A DNA stretch of 64,000 bases from Branchinecta lynchi (GCA_023053575.1 JAKZAP010000022.1:11946518-12010517); one strand, 5' to 3'; positions 10,965 to 22,232 are shown, counted from the stretch's first letter. Numbers and translations are program-made. Notes: generated from the letters alone by a model not told the origin.

Positions 10965-11752
10965 AAACAAGACCAAAGGTTTCGATGGGATCCCAAAAAT
11001 TCAATATTCGATCCAGACAATTGGGTCTTGTCTTCGCCAGATCCAGTCTTCCCCAGACTGCTTGAACATGTTTACTATTAAAATTCAGAAACAGATTAAG
11101 GCCAAAGAGTTAATCATCTGAGAAAACCAAGTTCGGATATGGATTCAGCATGTATGTTTACCCCTACAAGTCATATTTGTTTTGAACTACTTGTCCGTCG
11201 AAAAAAGAAAGCTAAAAAACGAGCTCAGCGTATCTTCTTTCCCCAATATTGAACATCTAATCAACTTCAAATAAAAATTTAACTTATAACTACTTGTCCG
11301 GGGAGAAAATTGTTTTCACAGAAGTGTTCAATATGTTTTCTTACCCCTAAATAGACCATCTAATCAACTCCAAATAAAACTTTTACTTTTAACAAACTTT
11401 CCGGTTTTCGCCGGATTCCGGGAGAACTACGTATCCGGCAAGAAAATGGTTTTCACCATCGTGTACAGCATGTCTTCTTACCCCATAATCGACTATCACA
11501 TTATCTATTTAAAAATATTTAATTTGCCCCTTAATTTAAACCCCCTCCCCCCACCCCTAAATATAGGGCCACAGAGCCCATCTACGAACTTGACCCTACT
11601 GTTGACCCAAAGAATACTCACACCAAGTTTCATCGAAATATCTCGTTCCCTTCGAGAGTTATAGCACGCACAGACGGACGGAAGGACAGACGGACAACTT
11701 TTGCGATGTCATAGGTCGCCCGATGTCTCCACTTACGTTTTGGGATCCCAAA
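10965..11752 (-). mobile_element. R element, copy 4 (- orientation)
   Basis: It runs on the + strand from GACCAAAGGTTTCGATGGGA to CTTACGTTTTGGGATCCC. It contains the family motifs GTTTCATCGAAATATCTC, a GACGG/GACAGACGG stretch and repeated units around CTACTTGTCCG and CATCTAATCAACT. It is non-coding. Relatives are at 33697-34500, 52606-53845 and 54680-55126. Confidence 0.75.
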
Positions 11753-11891
11753 AAATACATCGAATGGTTCTGGCTCCAATCTGGCAGAGGATAGTTGTCG
11801 ACGGCCAAATGGAAAATATCTATACATGCACTTAGAAAGATGTTTTTACTCCAGTTCATAGGGGTGTTCGAAGTATGTTCCACTGAACTAA

Positions 11892-11985
11892 AGTCCTTCT
11901 TTAGCTCAGTGGTAGAGGGCCTGGGAAGCCAAAGGGCGTGGGTTCAAAGCCCGCCGTAGGAGTACTTTTGCCTTTCAGTCCACTA
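11892..11985 (+). mobile_element. tRNA-derived SINE, copy 2
   Basis: It has the tRNA-like A box TTAGCTCAGTGGTAGAG and B box GGTTCAAAGCC with a well-paired T stem (GTGGG/CCCGC). The acceptor stem is poor and there is no T33 in the expected anticodon loop. The body beginning GGAGTACTTTTGCC matches the copy at 7848-7950. Confidence 0.75.
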
Positions 11986-12601
11986 CCTACAAGAATACTA
12001 TGCTTATAAGTCCTCGGTTTAGCTCTTGAATGTCGAATAGATACTTCGGAATTCTCATTTTTATACTTCTTGGACTCTTGCGGTTTTATTGCGAGTGCGC
12101 TCGGGGGTTTTCATGGTGGATTCCTGTGGCCAACCACGTAGCAATCTAATGAAAATCTTTACTATAATCTGGTTGCAGTCTCCTGGAGAGAATGAAATCT
12201 TTTTCACATCGAGACTAGAATTTTGATTTCTTGTTTAACCTTCAAAGATGTTCCTTCCTTTGACCCGTCATTGAGCCACCTCTTGTTTATTCTTGATTGA
12301 CGCATCTGTTTAGCAATTTGTCCGTGTTTGTACAATGCGAGTTGAGTAGCCAGGATAGCCGACTGTGGTAAACCATACGCATGATTTATCTGCAAAACAG
12401 CTTTGAAGTGCTCGGAAAGTTTGCGGGACCTTCATGGCTACAAGGGGCTAGTGTTGTAAAATTACCGTTAAATAAAGCTGGGTAAGTAGAATTGGTAAAA
12501 AAAAATAAGGTATATATGAGGAAATAGATGTTTCAGAGTTTCCCGGTAGAACCGAGATTGGCTAAATACTTTTTTATTCTGGTCTTCGTACCATAGACGT
12601 G
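11986..12601. other. No recognisable feature
   Basis: No coding domain or repeat terminus was seen apart from the end of the SINE body. Confidence 0.35.
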
Positions 12602-12609
12602 CGTGCTAA

Positions 12610-13307
12610 CATGGTTGCCACATCTACAACATTTAGATAGTGATTTTTGGCCCAAAACAGAGAGTGAAGCGGGAGTGAAAATTTATTGTCATGAAAAAAT
12701 GTGAACTGTTCAGTCTCGGTCACAAAAAAATCATCGAAGAAATAACGAAAATGGGGTTTGTAAAGGCCAACCCAGGTATTGGTGTGGTATTGGTGAGTGG
12801 CTCGCTGTCTTTATTTTAGGCTTTCAATTCTTCCAATTTTGTTTTAATTGTCGGTTTCTTGTTGGCTTTCCGCTTTGTTTTGGTTTTCTTGGTTGTGAAT
12901 CTTCATCCTCGTTTTGGCATTTTTCCTCGAAATTTTCTGTCGGCGCTGAAGAAGGGAGGCGGTTATCCTCCCAAAATATTCGCCTTTTATTTCAGCGTAT
13001 TCGTTGGCCTTTACAAACCCCATTTTCGTAGGTTTCTTCGTTTTATTTTTGTTATATATCAGGCCAATGTGGTTTACGAAATTATCTTGAGTCTCGGTCA
13101 GAATCGCCTCCGCAAAAATTACACTTCACAACTTTATTTTCATTAAAGAACTTGAATTTTTTACTTCTGGTCAGAATCTCTGCTTCGAAAATAACACATT
13201 TGGACGTTATCTGAAATAGAGAGATTTTTATGTCCTGCGTAGGAAAAGAGGGACGAAAATAAAATACAATGACAATTCACACTATCGTGTGACATGTGGC
13301 AACCCTG
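12610..13307. mobile_element. hAT-Z MITE, full length
   Basis: The ends are CATGGTTGCCACAT and ATGTGGCAACCCTG, flanked by CGTGCTAA / CGTGCTGA (seven of eight match). Internally, AACGAAAATGGGGTTTGTAA (about 12742) and its reverse complement (about 13016) form a second inverted repeat. A hydrophobic frame at 12859-13146 lies inside the element and is not conserved. This 698-bp copy defines the ends of the interrupted copy at 52547-55250. Confidence 0.8.
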
Positions 13308-13626
13308 CGTGCTGAGTCTAGATGATTGAAAGCGCGAAAAGGGTAGTCAATCGTTTCTGGTTTATGATGGCATATGTTAATACTCTATATGAATAAGTCC
13401 AAAACACGCTAGTGACAGGAAGAAGGAGTAAACGTGTCGGTAACGACTCAAACTCAATAGTTGCGTTTTTTGTCTCTGTTCTGTTCGCTGTTTTCTCTCT
13501 GTTTTATATTTTTCCCGTTTTTGTCAAAACACGGACCATGCTGTTTCTCATTTTCCCGTTTTTGTACGGTTGTTCTGTGTTCCGTGTTCTCTGTTCCGCT
13601 GTCTGTTTTGCAAAACACGGAACTTG

Positions 13627-13865
13627 GGTTGCGTTCCCCAAACTTAACAATTGTTAACGATCGTTAACTTTTCCCAGTTCTACGATTGTTAACTTTTTTG
13701 CAACGATGCTCACCGACCATCGTTACAAAATAGTTAACAATCGTTCAGCTCAGGAACGGAAATTGTAGGTGGGCGGAGATTAATTTTGAAATCAGAAACG
13801 TGGAGCGCAAAAAGTTAACAACTGTTAACAATTTGTTAACGATCGTTAAGTTGGGGAACGCAACC
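13627..13865. mobile_element. TIR-D MITE, copy 1
   Basis: The ends are GGTTGCGTTCCCCAAACTTA and AAGTTGGGGAACGCAACC, with TTG on both sides. The interior has repeated GTTAACGATCGTTAAC-like palindromes. A second copy lies at 27371-27652 in the first visible intron. Confidence 0.8.
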
Positions 13866-14105
13866 TTGCTCTGCTAGCATGTCTTATCACTGTTCAGATA
13901 GAAAATTGTAGAGAGATTCACAGATGGAAAGAAAGAATTGCATAAGTTTGGAGGATAAAGCTGGATCCTAAAGTATGGTTGTTTTGGAATAGATACTTTA
14001 ATTTTAGCCGTCAGGCCATACACAAAATCATACATTTTTAAACACTTCGAGAGAGCGGTTATATAAACTCACATGTAAAACGATTTAAACTCCCACTACC
14101 AATAA

Positions 14106-14450
14106 CTATTTATATCTCTTTAACGCTTCTTTGACAAAACCTGTAACTGCCATTATCGCTGACCGTGAAGATGACTTTAGGATACCAGGAAAGAGCAACC
14201 CATCTTCACCAAAAAATCTTACTCTCAAATCCGAGAGCCCCTTGCATCTTGACAGGAAGTGAGACAGATTTTCCTCTTCCAAACCACATAACGAGCAAGT
14301 ATAGCATGACTTCGGGTTTCGGGAATTTCTTTCAAAATTTAACCCTACTGTTAAGAGGGAGACTGTTCGCTCGGATCTGGAACCACAAACGCAGGTTTTC
14401 AGCCGGTAAGCGTAACTTAAAATAAAATTCAAAACCAATCGACTTTGCAA
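14106..14450 (-). mobile_element. LINE ORF2 C-terminus with zinc knuckle
   Basis: The - strand frame encodes about 114 residues. Its core is C-x2-C-x8-H-x4-C (CSLCGLEEENLSHFLSRC), the zinc-knuckle-like motif found C-terminal to the reverse transcriptase of many non-LTR retrotransposons. The catalytic domain is absent, so this is a 5'-truncated dead copy. Confidence 0.7.
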
Positions 14451-14459
14451 TTTAACAGA

Positions 14460-15447
14460 TTTTCCGCTTAAGACATGCTCAGGATCTCAAATTTGCGTTT
14501 TCGTCAGAACAGCGTCAAAACACTAATAAATACGGAACAGCGTAAGCAAAACACCGTTTTTTACCCAAACCAGACAACTGTGATCACAGAACACTGGACA
14601 GGAACCAGAGACAAGAAACGCAACTAATGACTCAAATCCTGAGTCAGCACAGCTATGACACGGTTTCTTCCGTTCTTCCGCAGGTACCCGGAGATCTGCA
14701 TCGGAAGGGAGTGGTAGTCATCAAGTGTATTCGACTTGATGTTTGTGAGAGCGAGTGACGTTGACTGGTGTTAGGATTTTGCAGGAAAAGGTACTATTGT
14801 TTCCAAGATAATGGCCCTTATCGACTGTAAAATATGCAAAAACGATGTCTGCAGTGACCATCTTTACCATACGTCACGACAAAGGGTGTTTCCAAACTCC
14901 TACCAGTCGGTTTTTTAGCTAAAACGCTATCATTATTTCATTCCAATCTGAGACAGTAAACGGCAGCTAAGATTTGTTCCAGTCATATTTCGACCCTTCT
15001 TGGCAAGGGTTCTTCAGGTTCTAACTAGAATTACGAACCTGCAATAATATCAGCAATAATCAGTTTCTATAGTTAGTTGGAGGCTCGTACTAATAAACGC
15101 GTCAGATGAATCGTGGATTCAAATGTCAGTTTTCGATAATAGTATCCTTCACAGTTCTGTCCGAACTAGATATTCGCGTCTCCATTTTCAGGGGGCCAAG
15201 CCCTCCGGGCCTAACTGGCCATTTCTCCTGCTAGCTCTGTAGGAAACGGAATTCTTTCACTTCATTGTCCAACATTTTCCTAGCGACGCTAACAAATTAC
15301 CGGGTGACTGACTAATCTTTAGCGGGGGGATTCCGCGATATGCTTGATTTACTGACACCAGACTGTCATCCTTCCCACCAGCTTCGCTGACATAGAGTAT
15401 AACGATTGCGATATAGGGAAAGATTACATGCTCCCTAGCTCTCTAAA
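14460..15447. other. Spacer with one foldback fragment
   Basis: The only recognised item is the FB-E motif TTTCGACCCTTCTTGGCAAG at about 14989-15008. The rest shows no gene or repeat end. Confidence 0.4.
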
Positions 15448-15702
15448 GGTGTATTCTCGCCATTCCCTGAAGACTCCTTTGGAGGAGTCCCTGCGTTTTT
15501 GGTATCCCGAAACGTAAGTGGAGACCTATGACATCGTAAAAGTTGTCTGTCATTGCCAAAAATGTGTGTTCCAGTGTTTGAAAAGGCCGCCGCTAGTGGT
15601 TTGTTCGCTTTGGTTTTCTGCGCTCCAGTGGAGTCTTGTCTCGTTGCTGTTAGTGTGTGTTTTACGACGAAAAGGCCAACAGAATCTAAAGCAGAACTGA
15701 AT
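15448..15702. repeat. Chimera of TIR-B end, R end and repeat CC
   Basis: It joins three repeats: a TIR-B left end (GGTGTATTCTCGCCATTCCC to about 15500), an R left end (GGTATCCCGAAACGTAAGTG to about 15550), and a 150-bp block (15551-15702) nearly identical to 22083-22232, including GTGTTTGAAAAGGCCGCCGC. TIR-B and R are complete and separate elsewhere in this window. Confidence 0.7.
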
Positions 15703-15744
15703 TCGCTAAAAGTATAATATTTTACTACCGAAATTTTATCGACC

Positions 15745-15908
15745 CAAGTATGTGATAGGTCCGGAATTTATATGTCCGCGGGTCGGACCAAGAAGTACAA
15801 AAAAGACTTAGACCAGAGTCTAAAGCCGATAAAAACGATGATTTGTGTTTCGTAGGGTGGGGGGGGGGGTGGAGCTGAACGCCCTGACCCCTCCTGGATC
15901 TGGCCCTG
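15745..15908. mobile_element. hAT-F MITE, copy 3 (decayed)
   Basis: It contains GGAATTTATATGTCCGCGGG, GGTCGGACCAAGAAGTAC, a G-run at 15861-15869 and the right end CCTGGATCTGGCCCTG. The left terminus is eroded. Confidence 0.6.
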
Positions 15909-15981
15909 CGTCCGAAATAGAGAGCGAAGGAGGAAGATCGCATCCGACGGCGAAAATGGGACTATTTGTGCGCATTAAAGC

Positions 15982-16337
15982 TAGGCTTCACCTTCCAGAT
16001 TTTTCTTCCGGATTCCAGACAGCCGTTTTGGTCGAGACGGATCTGAAAGGTGAACCCAGGACAAAAATGTCTGGAAATCCGGGATATTGGACACCCCAGG
16101 TTCCGGATGTAGAGGCGAGCCGTTCCGAGAGACCCTACACTATGCAAATGGGGGAATAAAAGGGAAAGTGATTGACAGTTGTGACTGGGATGCAAGATAT
16201 ATTTGAAATGTAAAGGGGACATCTAGGAAATTTTGAAGAACAGCAAATTTAGCTGTCATCATTATCGTGAAAATCTGGAAGGGTGGGCTTGACTATGCGG
16301 AAGCCCGGGACGTCTGGGAATCTGGAAGGTGAAGCCT
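15982..16337. mobile_element. TIR-AA MITE
   Basis: Inverted ends AGGCTTCACCTTCCAGATT and AATCTGGAAGGTGAAGCC lie about 330 bp apart around a non-coding GC-richer interior. No clear target duplication was found. Confidence 0.55.
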
Positions 16338-16541
16338 GACTCCTGTGATTATTCCCCGCCTTTGAGAATCTTGTTTGACTTGAACATTTCTTTACATTCT
16401 CTGAAGGGCTTCTCTCTTGCTTTTGCCGCTTTGCTCTTCTTATAAATTCTAAGGGTTCCTGATTCTAAGAAAGCAACTTTCGTTGACGTATTCGTCACAG
16501 CTTGTCCGAGTTTGTCAACTTTCAGCCAAATTTGAATCTTA

Positions 16542-16876
16542 CTCTAGGTTCACACAGAGACGAATATTCGCCAACTACACCGAAAACTCGTCGATTCTGG
16601 CGAGACCAAAGCTTTCGCGCGATTTTACCACAGAAAAACAGCGATTTTTCGCCTCATCGCACAAGTTGAAAAAATCCAACTTCAGCTACAATTTCGCCGG
16701 CTTTCAAGATGGACAGCCAAATTGAAAAAATAATTTTAGCAGTGAGATGTCAGCCTATCATATCAATCAATCAATATTATATCAATCAATCAATCAATTC
16801 TATATGCGAAGGGAGAGAAAAGGCACAAACAGAGTTTGCAGTCCCCGTCTGAGACATTTCTGTGTGAACCCTAGAG
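16542..16876. mobile_element. TIR-V MITE with CAAT microsatellite
   Basis: Inverted ends CTCTAGGTTCACACAGA and CTGTGTGAACCCTAGAG bound the element. A run of (ATCA)n near 16764-16800 lies inside and may mark a later insertion with a simple-repeat tail. Confidence 0.6.
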
Positions 16877-16950
16877 CGATTTTGTATCCACTACAGGACT
16901 ACGACGATTTTGTGGTTCTTAAATGCGACGGCTGTGTGAACGTAAAGTTA

Positions 16951-17315
16951 AGGTGCGTTTTTTTTTTATGTAGTTTCCCAGGGTTGGTCACCAGAAGTAA
17001 CTTCGTACACCCTGGAAAGTAACCCAAAAGTATCTCAAAGTAACCCAATGTGACCTAATGTAACCCAAAGTAATCCAATGCAACCCAATGCAATGTAACC
17101 AAAAGTATCCTGAAGTAACTCGTACACCCTGGTTCTTGGTGACCAACCCTCGGTAGTTTCGTTGTAGTTTCACTGTAGTTTGACATACTTTTGTTTTATT
17201 TATGAAAGTACAGTATGTGTAATTGACAAATAAAACGATACACATACTGTGCTTTCGTAACTGAAACTAAAGTACGTCAAACTACAGCGAAACTACATCC
17301 AAAAAAAACGCACCT
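16951..17315. mobile_element. TIR-W MITE
   Basis: The ends AGGTGCGTTTTTTTTTT and AAAAAAAACGCACCT are flanked by TTA (16948-16950 and 17316-17318). Long subterminal inverted repeats contain GTAGTTTC and GTATGTGTA. A central block has several AAGTAACCCAATG-like units near 17020-17115, flanked by inverted GGTTGGTCACC / GGTGACCAACC. The TTA duplication again suggests PIF/Harbinger-type mobilisation. Confidence 0.75.
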
Positions 17316-17318
17316 TTA

Positions 17319-17741
17319 GATTTGCAGACCGATATCATGAACGCTCGTTGAGTAGCCCAACTGCTCATTGGTCGATCCGTTTGCAGTGGGAAAGTTGTGG
17401 CTTGCATATGTACACAGGGGGGGTCGGCGACGTCATATTACCTAACATGCATAAGCCCCAAAATTCTATAAATGAAGTTGAAGTGCAGTCCAGTAGTGAA
17501 CTTCTAACTAAGGCCCCAACCGCGAGGCTTGGGACCGAAATGGAAATCATAAGGTGTAAAAAAGTATACTTAGTACTTGTCTGTTTCATTTGTACTTCTT
17601 CATAGAACGTCCAATGAATACAACATTTTTTTTTATTAAATTACCAAAAAGCCCCCCCCCCCCCCGAATGTGTCTAGGGCCCTTAATATGCCCGGTCCAG
17701 TAGTGATTTGTGATTGATTTTAAGTTTTTGTTTTCTTGCAG
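17319..17741. other. Intron sequence upstream of first visible exon
   Basis: No repeat terminus was recognised. A C homopolymer of 14 bases at 17652-17665 lies about 75 bp upstream of the splice acceptor. A T-rich tract leads into TTTTCTTGCAG. Confidence 0.45.
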
Positions 17742-18248
17742 TCGATTTCGCCGGTGAGTACTATCAGCCGCTACCGGAAGGATCGCCGTGCTCCTCCCCC
17801 ACCGAAACCGGAATCCGGAATCCAACCTCAGGAGGCAAAAATCGAGCCTAGCCCGCTTCCGGATTTGGTGAGCATGAACACTGCACCGCGCCGGAACAGC
17901 CAAGAGCCGGACGTGATTTCCGATGAGAGCTGCCGAAAATCCGACGAGATATTCCGAAAATCCGGTGAAGGTGTTCGAATGCCGGAACAGATTCTGTCAG
18001 GCGACGAAGTAAAGAAGTCCTGCGAGACAGAAGGAGAAGATTTCGAAAAATGCGAAATCCGGGAAAGTCGTGGAAGTCCAGGAACATGCCATAAGAGTGA
18101 GAAGGATAAACTTAACGAAAACCGGAAAAGCTCGTCGTCGGATTCGAGCCAGTCGAAGAGTTACACCAGACCGAATAAAGATAGTTATGGACAATGGAAG
18201 AGGAAAAAAGCACCGGCGCCTCCGAGGCCCCTCCCACAAAAAAGACAG
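17742..18248 (+). CDS. MICALL: MICAL-like protein, proline-rich linker exon
   Basis: The exon is bounded by acceptor TTTTCTTGCAG and donor GTAAGC. It is 507 bp, exactly 169 codons, and enters and leaves in phase 0. The sequence is low-complexity: RRAPPPPKPE near the start, a Ser/Glu/Lys-rich middle, and KKAPAPPRPLPQKRQ at the end, which resembles SH3-binding polyproline and the disordered linker that precedes the bMERB domain in MICAL-like proteins. No fold is visible. The next visible exon starts in phase 0 about 9.5 kb downstream, so direct splicing keeps the frame. N-terminal CH and LIM domains are expected in MICALL proteins but were not found upstream in this window. The gene assignment comes from the downstream exons; this exon alone would not identify it. 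A missed small exon in the long intron remains possible. Confidence 0.75.
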
Positions 18249-18629
18249 GTAAGCTTTTTTCCCTGATTGAGGTGCAACGACGAACTCCGTTTGGGGGGGA
18301 GGGTGGTTGTAAGCCCAGCCAAATCGTTCGAAATATTTTTTTAGAGAACCATGTTCTTTTTATGAAAAACATATTATTTACTGTTATGATAAATTGGTGT
18401 TGTTACTCCTACTTTCGTTATTATCATGATTGGTGGCGGAGAAGAACTCTCGCATTTTGCATGAGCTTTGAAATAACTTGATAGAAAAAAAACATATCCT
18501 TTTATAAATATTCCTCATCCCAAGCTCTCCGCTAGAAAATTGAACTTGCCAAGAAGTGCCGAAATTTTTCTCGAATAAAATCAGCTGACGTATTTTGAGA
18601 ATTGGTTATATGGAGTTGTAAATTTTGAT
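18249..18629. other. Start of intron 1, no recognised repeat
   Basis: The donor GTAAGC is followed by a short G-rich patch near 18290-18305. No element boundary was seen. Confidence 0.35.
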
Positions 18630-18798
18630 AGCATACCGACTGTTTCTCATACCGACTCATTCACCGACTGTTTCTGCAGAAAAACGACTGTTTTCAACAA
18701 CAAAAAATGACAGTTTTGAAAATATCGACTGATTTTCAGAAAAACCGACTATTTTGATGAAAAATAGACTAATTTTCAGGAAAAAAATCAACTGTTTT
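18630..18798. mobile_element. hAT-G MITE fragment
   Basis: It shares CCGACTGTTTCTGCAGAAAA, CGACTGTTTTCAACAACAAA and ATCGACTGATTTTCAG with the other hAT-G copies. It lacks both termini and runs into a LINE fragment. Confidence 0.65.
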
Positions 18799-18799
18799 T

Positions 18800-19445
18800 A
18801 CTTACAAAAAATGTAAGTAAGCTGTCGTCGGAACTTCTCAAAATTGGCCTTGAAGTTAACCTGTCAAAGTGTGAGTACCTGCATTTCAACCCTTCTTCAA
18901 ATGGTTCGAATGTATCCAAAACTTCTATATCTCTTGGATCGTTCATCATCAAATCAACAGACTCTCAACGGTGGCTATGCATAACGTTCAAATCTTCAGT
19001 TGTTCAAGAAGTTTATAAATCAATCCGTAGCGCCTTGGGCGCATCGTCCCCAAACGGGGGCGCTATTATCGTAAAGCTTTGGAAAATTTGTACAGCACCT
19101 TCTGCGCTCCTTCTATACTATTTCGTTCTGGCGTTACTCATGTTCTGCGAAAGAAGGAGATTAAAAGATGAGATCATGTTATTTTAAATATGCGAAGCAC
19201 CTGCTCCACTTGTCGAAATTATATCATAACCATACATTGAGGGAGAAATTCCAAATTCAAGATGCAAGTGTTACCCTTTTGAATGTTTCCTCATCGCTTT
19301 CGACGACGTCGTCCACTGCTTCCTGACCGAAGATTGAAAATTTCGCATTAAGTGCTTATGTGTTTTGTTTATTTTCTTTATTTTCTTCATTTACTCCGCC
19401 TTTTCAAAATAGCGGGTCATAAATAAATTACTTACTTACTTACTT
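18800..19445 (+). mobile_element. LINE ORF2 fragment with (ACTT)n tail
   Basis: The + strand translation includes LLKIGLEVNLSKCEYLHFNP, the region after the catalytic motif in non-LTR reverse transcriptases, and then VVQEVYKSIRSALGA. Frameshifts follow. The 3' end is GGTCATAAATAAATTACTTA, continuing into (ACTT)n. The catalytic YxDD is missing, so it is dead. Confidence 0.65.
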
Positions 19446-19447
19446 AC

Positions 19448-20340
19448 AGTAGTGAACTGTTACCACTGCAAGCTACTAGTAGCAAGACTGAATGCTGTTA
19501 TAGCAAGACAGGAAGCTACTGGATACTACTGCTTAAGATTGGTTCAGTCTGAGGCAGATTAAATGATAGTATTCTGTACTATTACATATCAATACCCTTC
19601 CAACTCCCCCCACTGTGACACAATCCGGTCCTGTTTTGTCAATAATGTATCTTTTTTTTTTTTTTTTTTTTTCCTCCTCCTCCTCCACCTCCACAGTGTG
19701 GCACTTACTCTTTCTATTTTTACTTTAAAATTATATTATCTTTACAATTCTATTCATAACTTAACAATTACCTTAACCTTTTCACCTTTACTTTCTACAA
19801 AAAAAAAACTATTAAAAATCAAAATCAATGAAAAGCATTCAAAATGATTATTGTAACATGAAAACGAGTCAAAACACACACTAACCGAACAAAAAAACAA
19901 AACAAGAGCACAACCCACACCGAAAAGTGCCCTTCCGCCATAGGGCACCTCTACTGTGGTGGCAAAAACAACTATATCCAAAACAAAAGCAAGACTCGAA
20001 TTCTTTTACAATAAAAAACAAACACACCAACCTCCCAACTTTAAAACTTTACACTAAATCAAAAAATTCTATTTAAATTTTCCCATAAACAAACAAAATG
20101 ATAATGTATCTACGGCTTAGGCTTGTTCTTCCTTCCAAATCCCATCCCGGTCTCTCGACTCTAGCGTTTCACGAGATTTCCGGCACCCCCTCCAGCTCCC
20201 CCCGCCCAAGTTATCAGATCCGTTCCAGAATTGAGATTGATCACCTGAGACACTTGATCTTGACACTTGACAAGTTTCATGCACGTCTGATCACGTACAA
20301 CTATCATACAACTACACAGGCTACAAATTTTTCGTCGAGA
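19448..20340. mobile_element. S element split by a decayed HP-C element
   Basis: The S-family parts are 19448-19597 (GCAAGACAGGAAGCTACTGG, TTAAATGATAGTATTCTGTA) and 20284-20340 (GTACAACTATCATACAACTA, TACAAATTTTTCGTCGAG). The same parts are contiguous in the copy at 35075-35383. The intervening 680 bp contains HP-C-like sequence near 20140-20285 (GCGTTTCACGAGATTTCCGG) and a T homopolymer at about 19651-19672. Confidence 0.6.
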
Positions 20341-20374
20341 AGTAACATATCCTCGGATTTATTTTAAACCTAGT

Positions 20375-21360
20375 ATTTTACCAAAAGGTGTGTCTCGCTA
20401 GCTTGAAATATATTTAACCATTAAAATAAAAATACACCGTCCGTCCTCTCTTTTTTTAATAATACTTTGACCCTGCTTACACAGTTTTTTGGAAGACCTT
20501 GACCTTGTGACTTAATTGGAACCTTGTGAACATAACCTGTCGACTTTTCTCAGGTCGGAAGGAATTTGATGGAACAGAATAAACAGTTCCCGTATTTTTA
20601 AAACCTATTTTTTTCCAAGGGACATCTCGCGCCTGTGGCTTGTTTTAAATAGATCTAACTATTAAAATAAAATTTACTCTTGTATTTTACAAATATTTAC
20701 AAATTCTGAGTCCCCTCCAAAAATTTCAAGACAACCTATCTTTTATACTTTTGTACTAACCTAGTATCATTATTTTTAACTCCAATATTTCTTTCCCTTC
20801 TTTTGAGGACAAATTACAATAGAATACAATCTCGTCACACCTTGTTTCAAGGATCACTTCCCTCATAGGGATCCTCTATTTCGGAGGCATCAATATTTAG
20901 TGTCTTTACCGTTCTCATTCTACCGTTCTTTAGCGTCTGCGTCGCGATACAGGCGCTCTTTCAGGCAGTATTTTCTGCATTATATGGACATGTAGGCATA
21001 CACAGAGAGTGGCAAATCGCAATGAAATCGCCAATTAATATGACTATGGAATAAAAGTTGTATATTTATTTATAGCTGTGCATCTATCTGTACAGATAAA
21101 ATATAGCAAATAAACGTTATCTTATAAACTTCTTCAGTCATGAAACACGCGGAAAATATTAAAAATTAAAACTCGAAAATGATCTGCAAACATATTTTTG
21201 TCCTGGTACAGAGGAATTCCATCTGACAAAATAATAAGGCTACTGTGTCCTTGCGTACACAGTTTCTTGAGGACCTAGACCTTGTGACTCAATTAGAACC
21301 TTGTGACTCAATTAGAACCTTGGGAAAACACCTGCCGACTTCACCTGCATTTTTAAATGG
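20375..21360. repeat. Dispersed repeat BB
   Basis: Two related segments at 20380-20435 and 20609-20675 share ATTAAAATAAAA after an AAGGGACATCTCGC-like stretch. A second motif pair, ACACAGTTTYTTGRRGACC then GACCTTGTGACT, occurs at 20480 and 21260; in the latter AATTAGAACCTTGTGACTC is tandemly duplicated. Boundaries are unclear. Confidence 0.5.
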
Positions 21361-22082
21361 CTGGTAGCTCTTTCGCACTGCCGCTTCCGGTATAAAGGAC
21401 GGCATCTTATTTATAATAATGAATAATATTTGTAATTATATATTACATAATATATTAAAATAATTAAGTTATACAAAGGAAAATTCTTTGTTGGTTGTTT
21501 AACTTGAAGATGGGATATTTTGAATATTCATTCAAAAATTTCAGAAAAATTTCAAAACTTCAGAATATTATTTTTGAATATTTGACTTTCATTGTTAACA
21601 AATATCTATCTATCTGTCTATCTATTATTGAAAATTCAAAAAGTCTTCCTCACGTATCGCATTAGTCCAAAAGATTCCCGAGTCTGAATTCTCTTTCCAT
21701 CCCTTTTCCCTGGATGGGGATTTGCATGCTCTTTTCATATTTATGAACTTCCGAATAATCGAAGTGATGATAGAAAGTCTCAATCGAAACCTATCCCCTT
21801 GTGATCCCCCTCTAGTATGAAGTTCCAATGTAAAAACAAAAAACAAGCAAATCCCATACCGACAAATTACTTCGTTCTGGTTGAGTATTTTCGGAACAGA
21901 TACTAGATTTGTTAGTGGGACCTAGTAGGTCAAATGGTCATGTTTTCAGATTCAGACAGACAATGAAGAACTGAACGAGCGTCAACTCGTGTAAATTTAT
22001 GGCGCGCAACCTCTCTCTGTCATATTCCGTGAAATTATCAAGTAAGAAAAGCCTAGCCTGAAGCTTGCTGGTCGAAACAAAA
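21361..22082. other. No recognisable feature
   Basis: AT-rich intron sequence with a short (TATC)n run near 21603-21625. No gene or defined element was recognised. Confidence 0.35.
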
Positions 22083-22232
22083 CATTGCCATAAAGTGCGT
22101 GTTCCAATGTTTGAAAAGGCCGCCGCTAGTGGTTTGTTCGCTTTGGTTTTCTGCGCTCCAGTGGAGTCGTGTCGCGTTGCTGTTAGTGTGTGGTTTACGA
22201 TGAAAAGGCGAACAGAATTTAAAGCAGAACTG
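22083..22232. repeat. Repeat CC, copy 2
   Basis: About 150 bp nearly identical to 15551-15702, including GGCCGCCGCTAGTGGTTTGT and TTTCTGCGCTCCAGTGGAGT. The - strand is open through both copies and would encode TGAQKTKANKPLAAAFSN in each, but the similarity is at nucleotide level and I cannot tell whether it was ever coding. Confidence 0.6.

Noticed and set aside
11895..11960. A functional tRNA gene
   Set aside because: T stem is good but the acceptor stem and anticodon loop are not; it shares the SINE body.
12859..13146. Hydrophobic 95-codon frame as a membrane protein
   Set aside because: It sits inside the hAT-Z MITE between its inverted repeats, with no conserved counterpart.
13412..13667. 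Phe/Val-rich frames
   Set aside because: Two overlapping frames of a T-rich tract ending inside TIR-D; no domain.
1..17741. CH and LIM domain exons of the MICAL-like gene
   Set aside because: Looked for their conserved Trp/Cys patterns in the + strand and found none; they are probably upstream of the window, though very short exons could be missed.
18070..18252. Other frames overlapping the proline-rich exon
   Set aside because: Shadow frames; only the frame that joins the bMERB exons in phase is supported.
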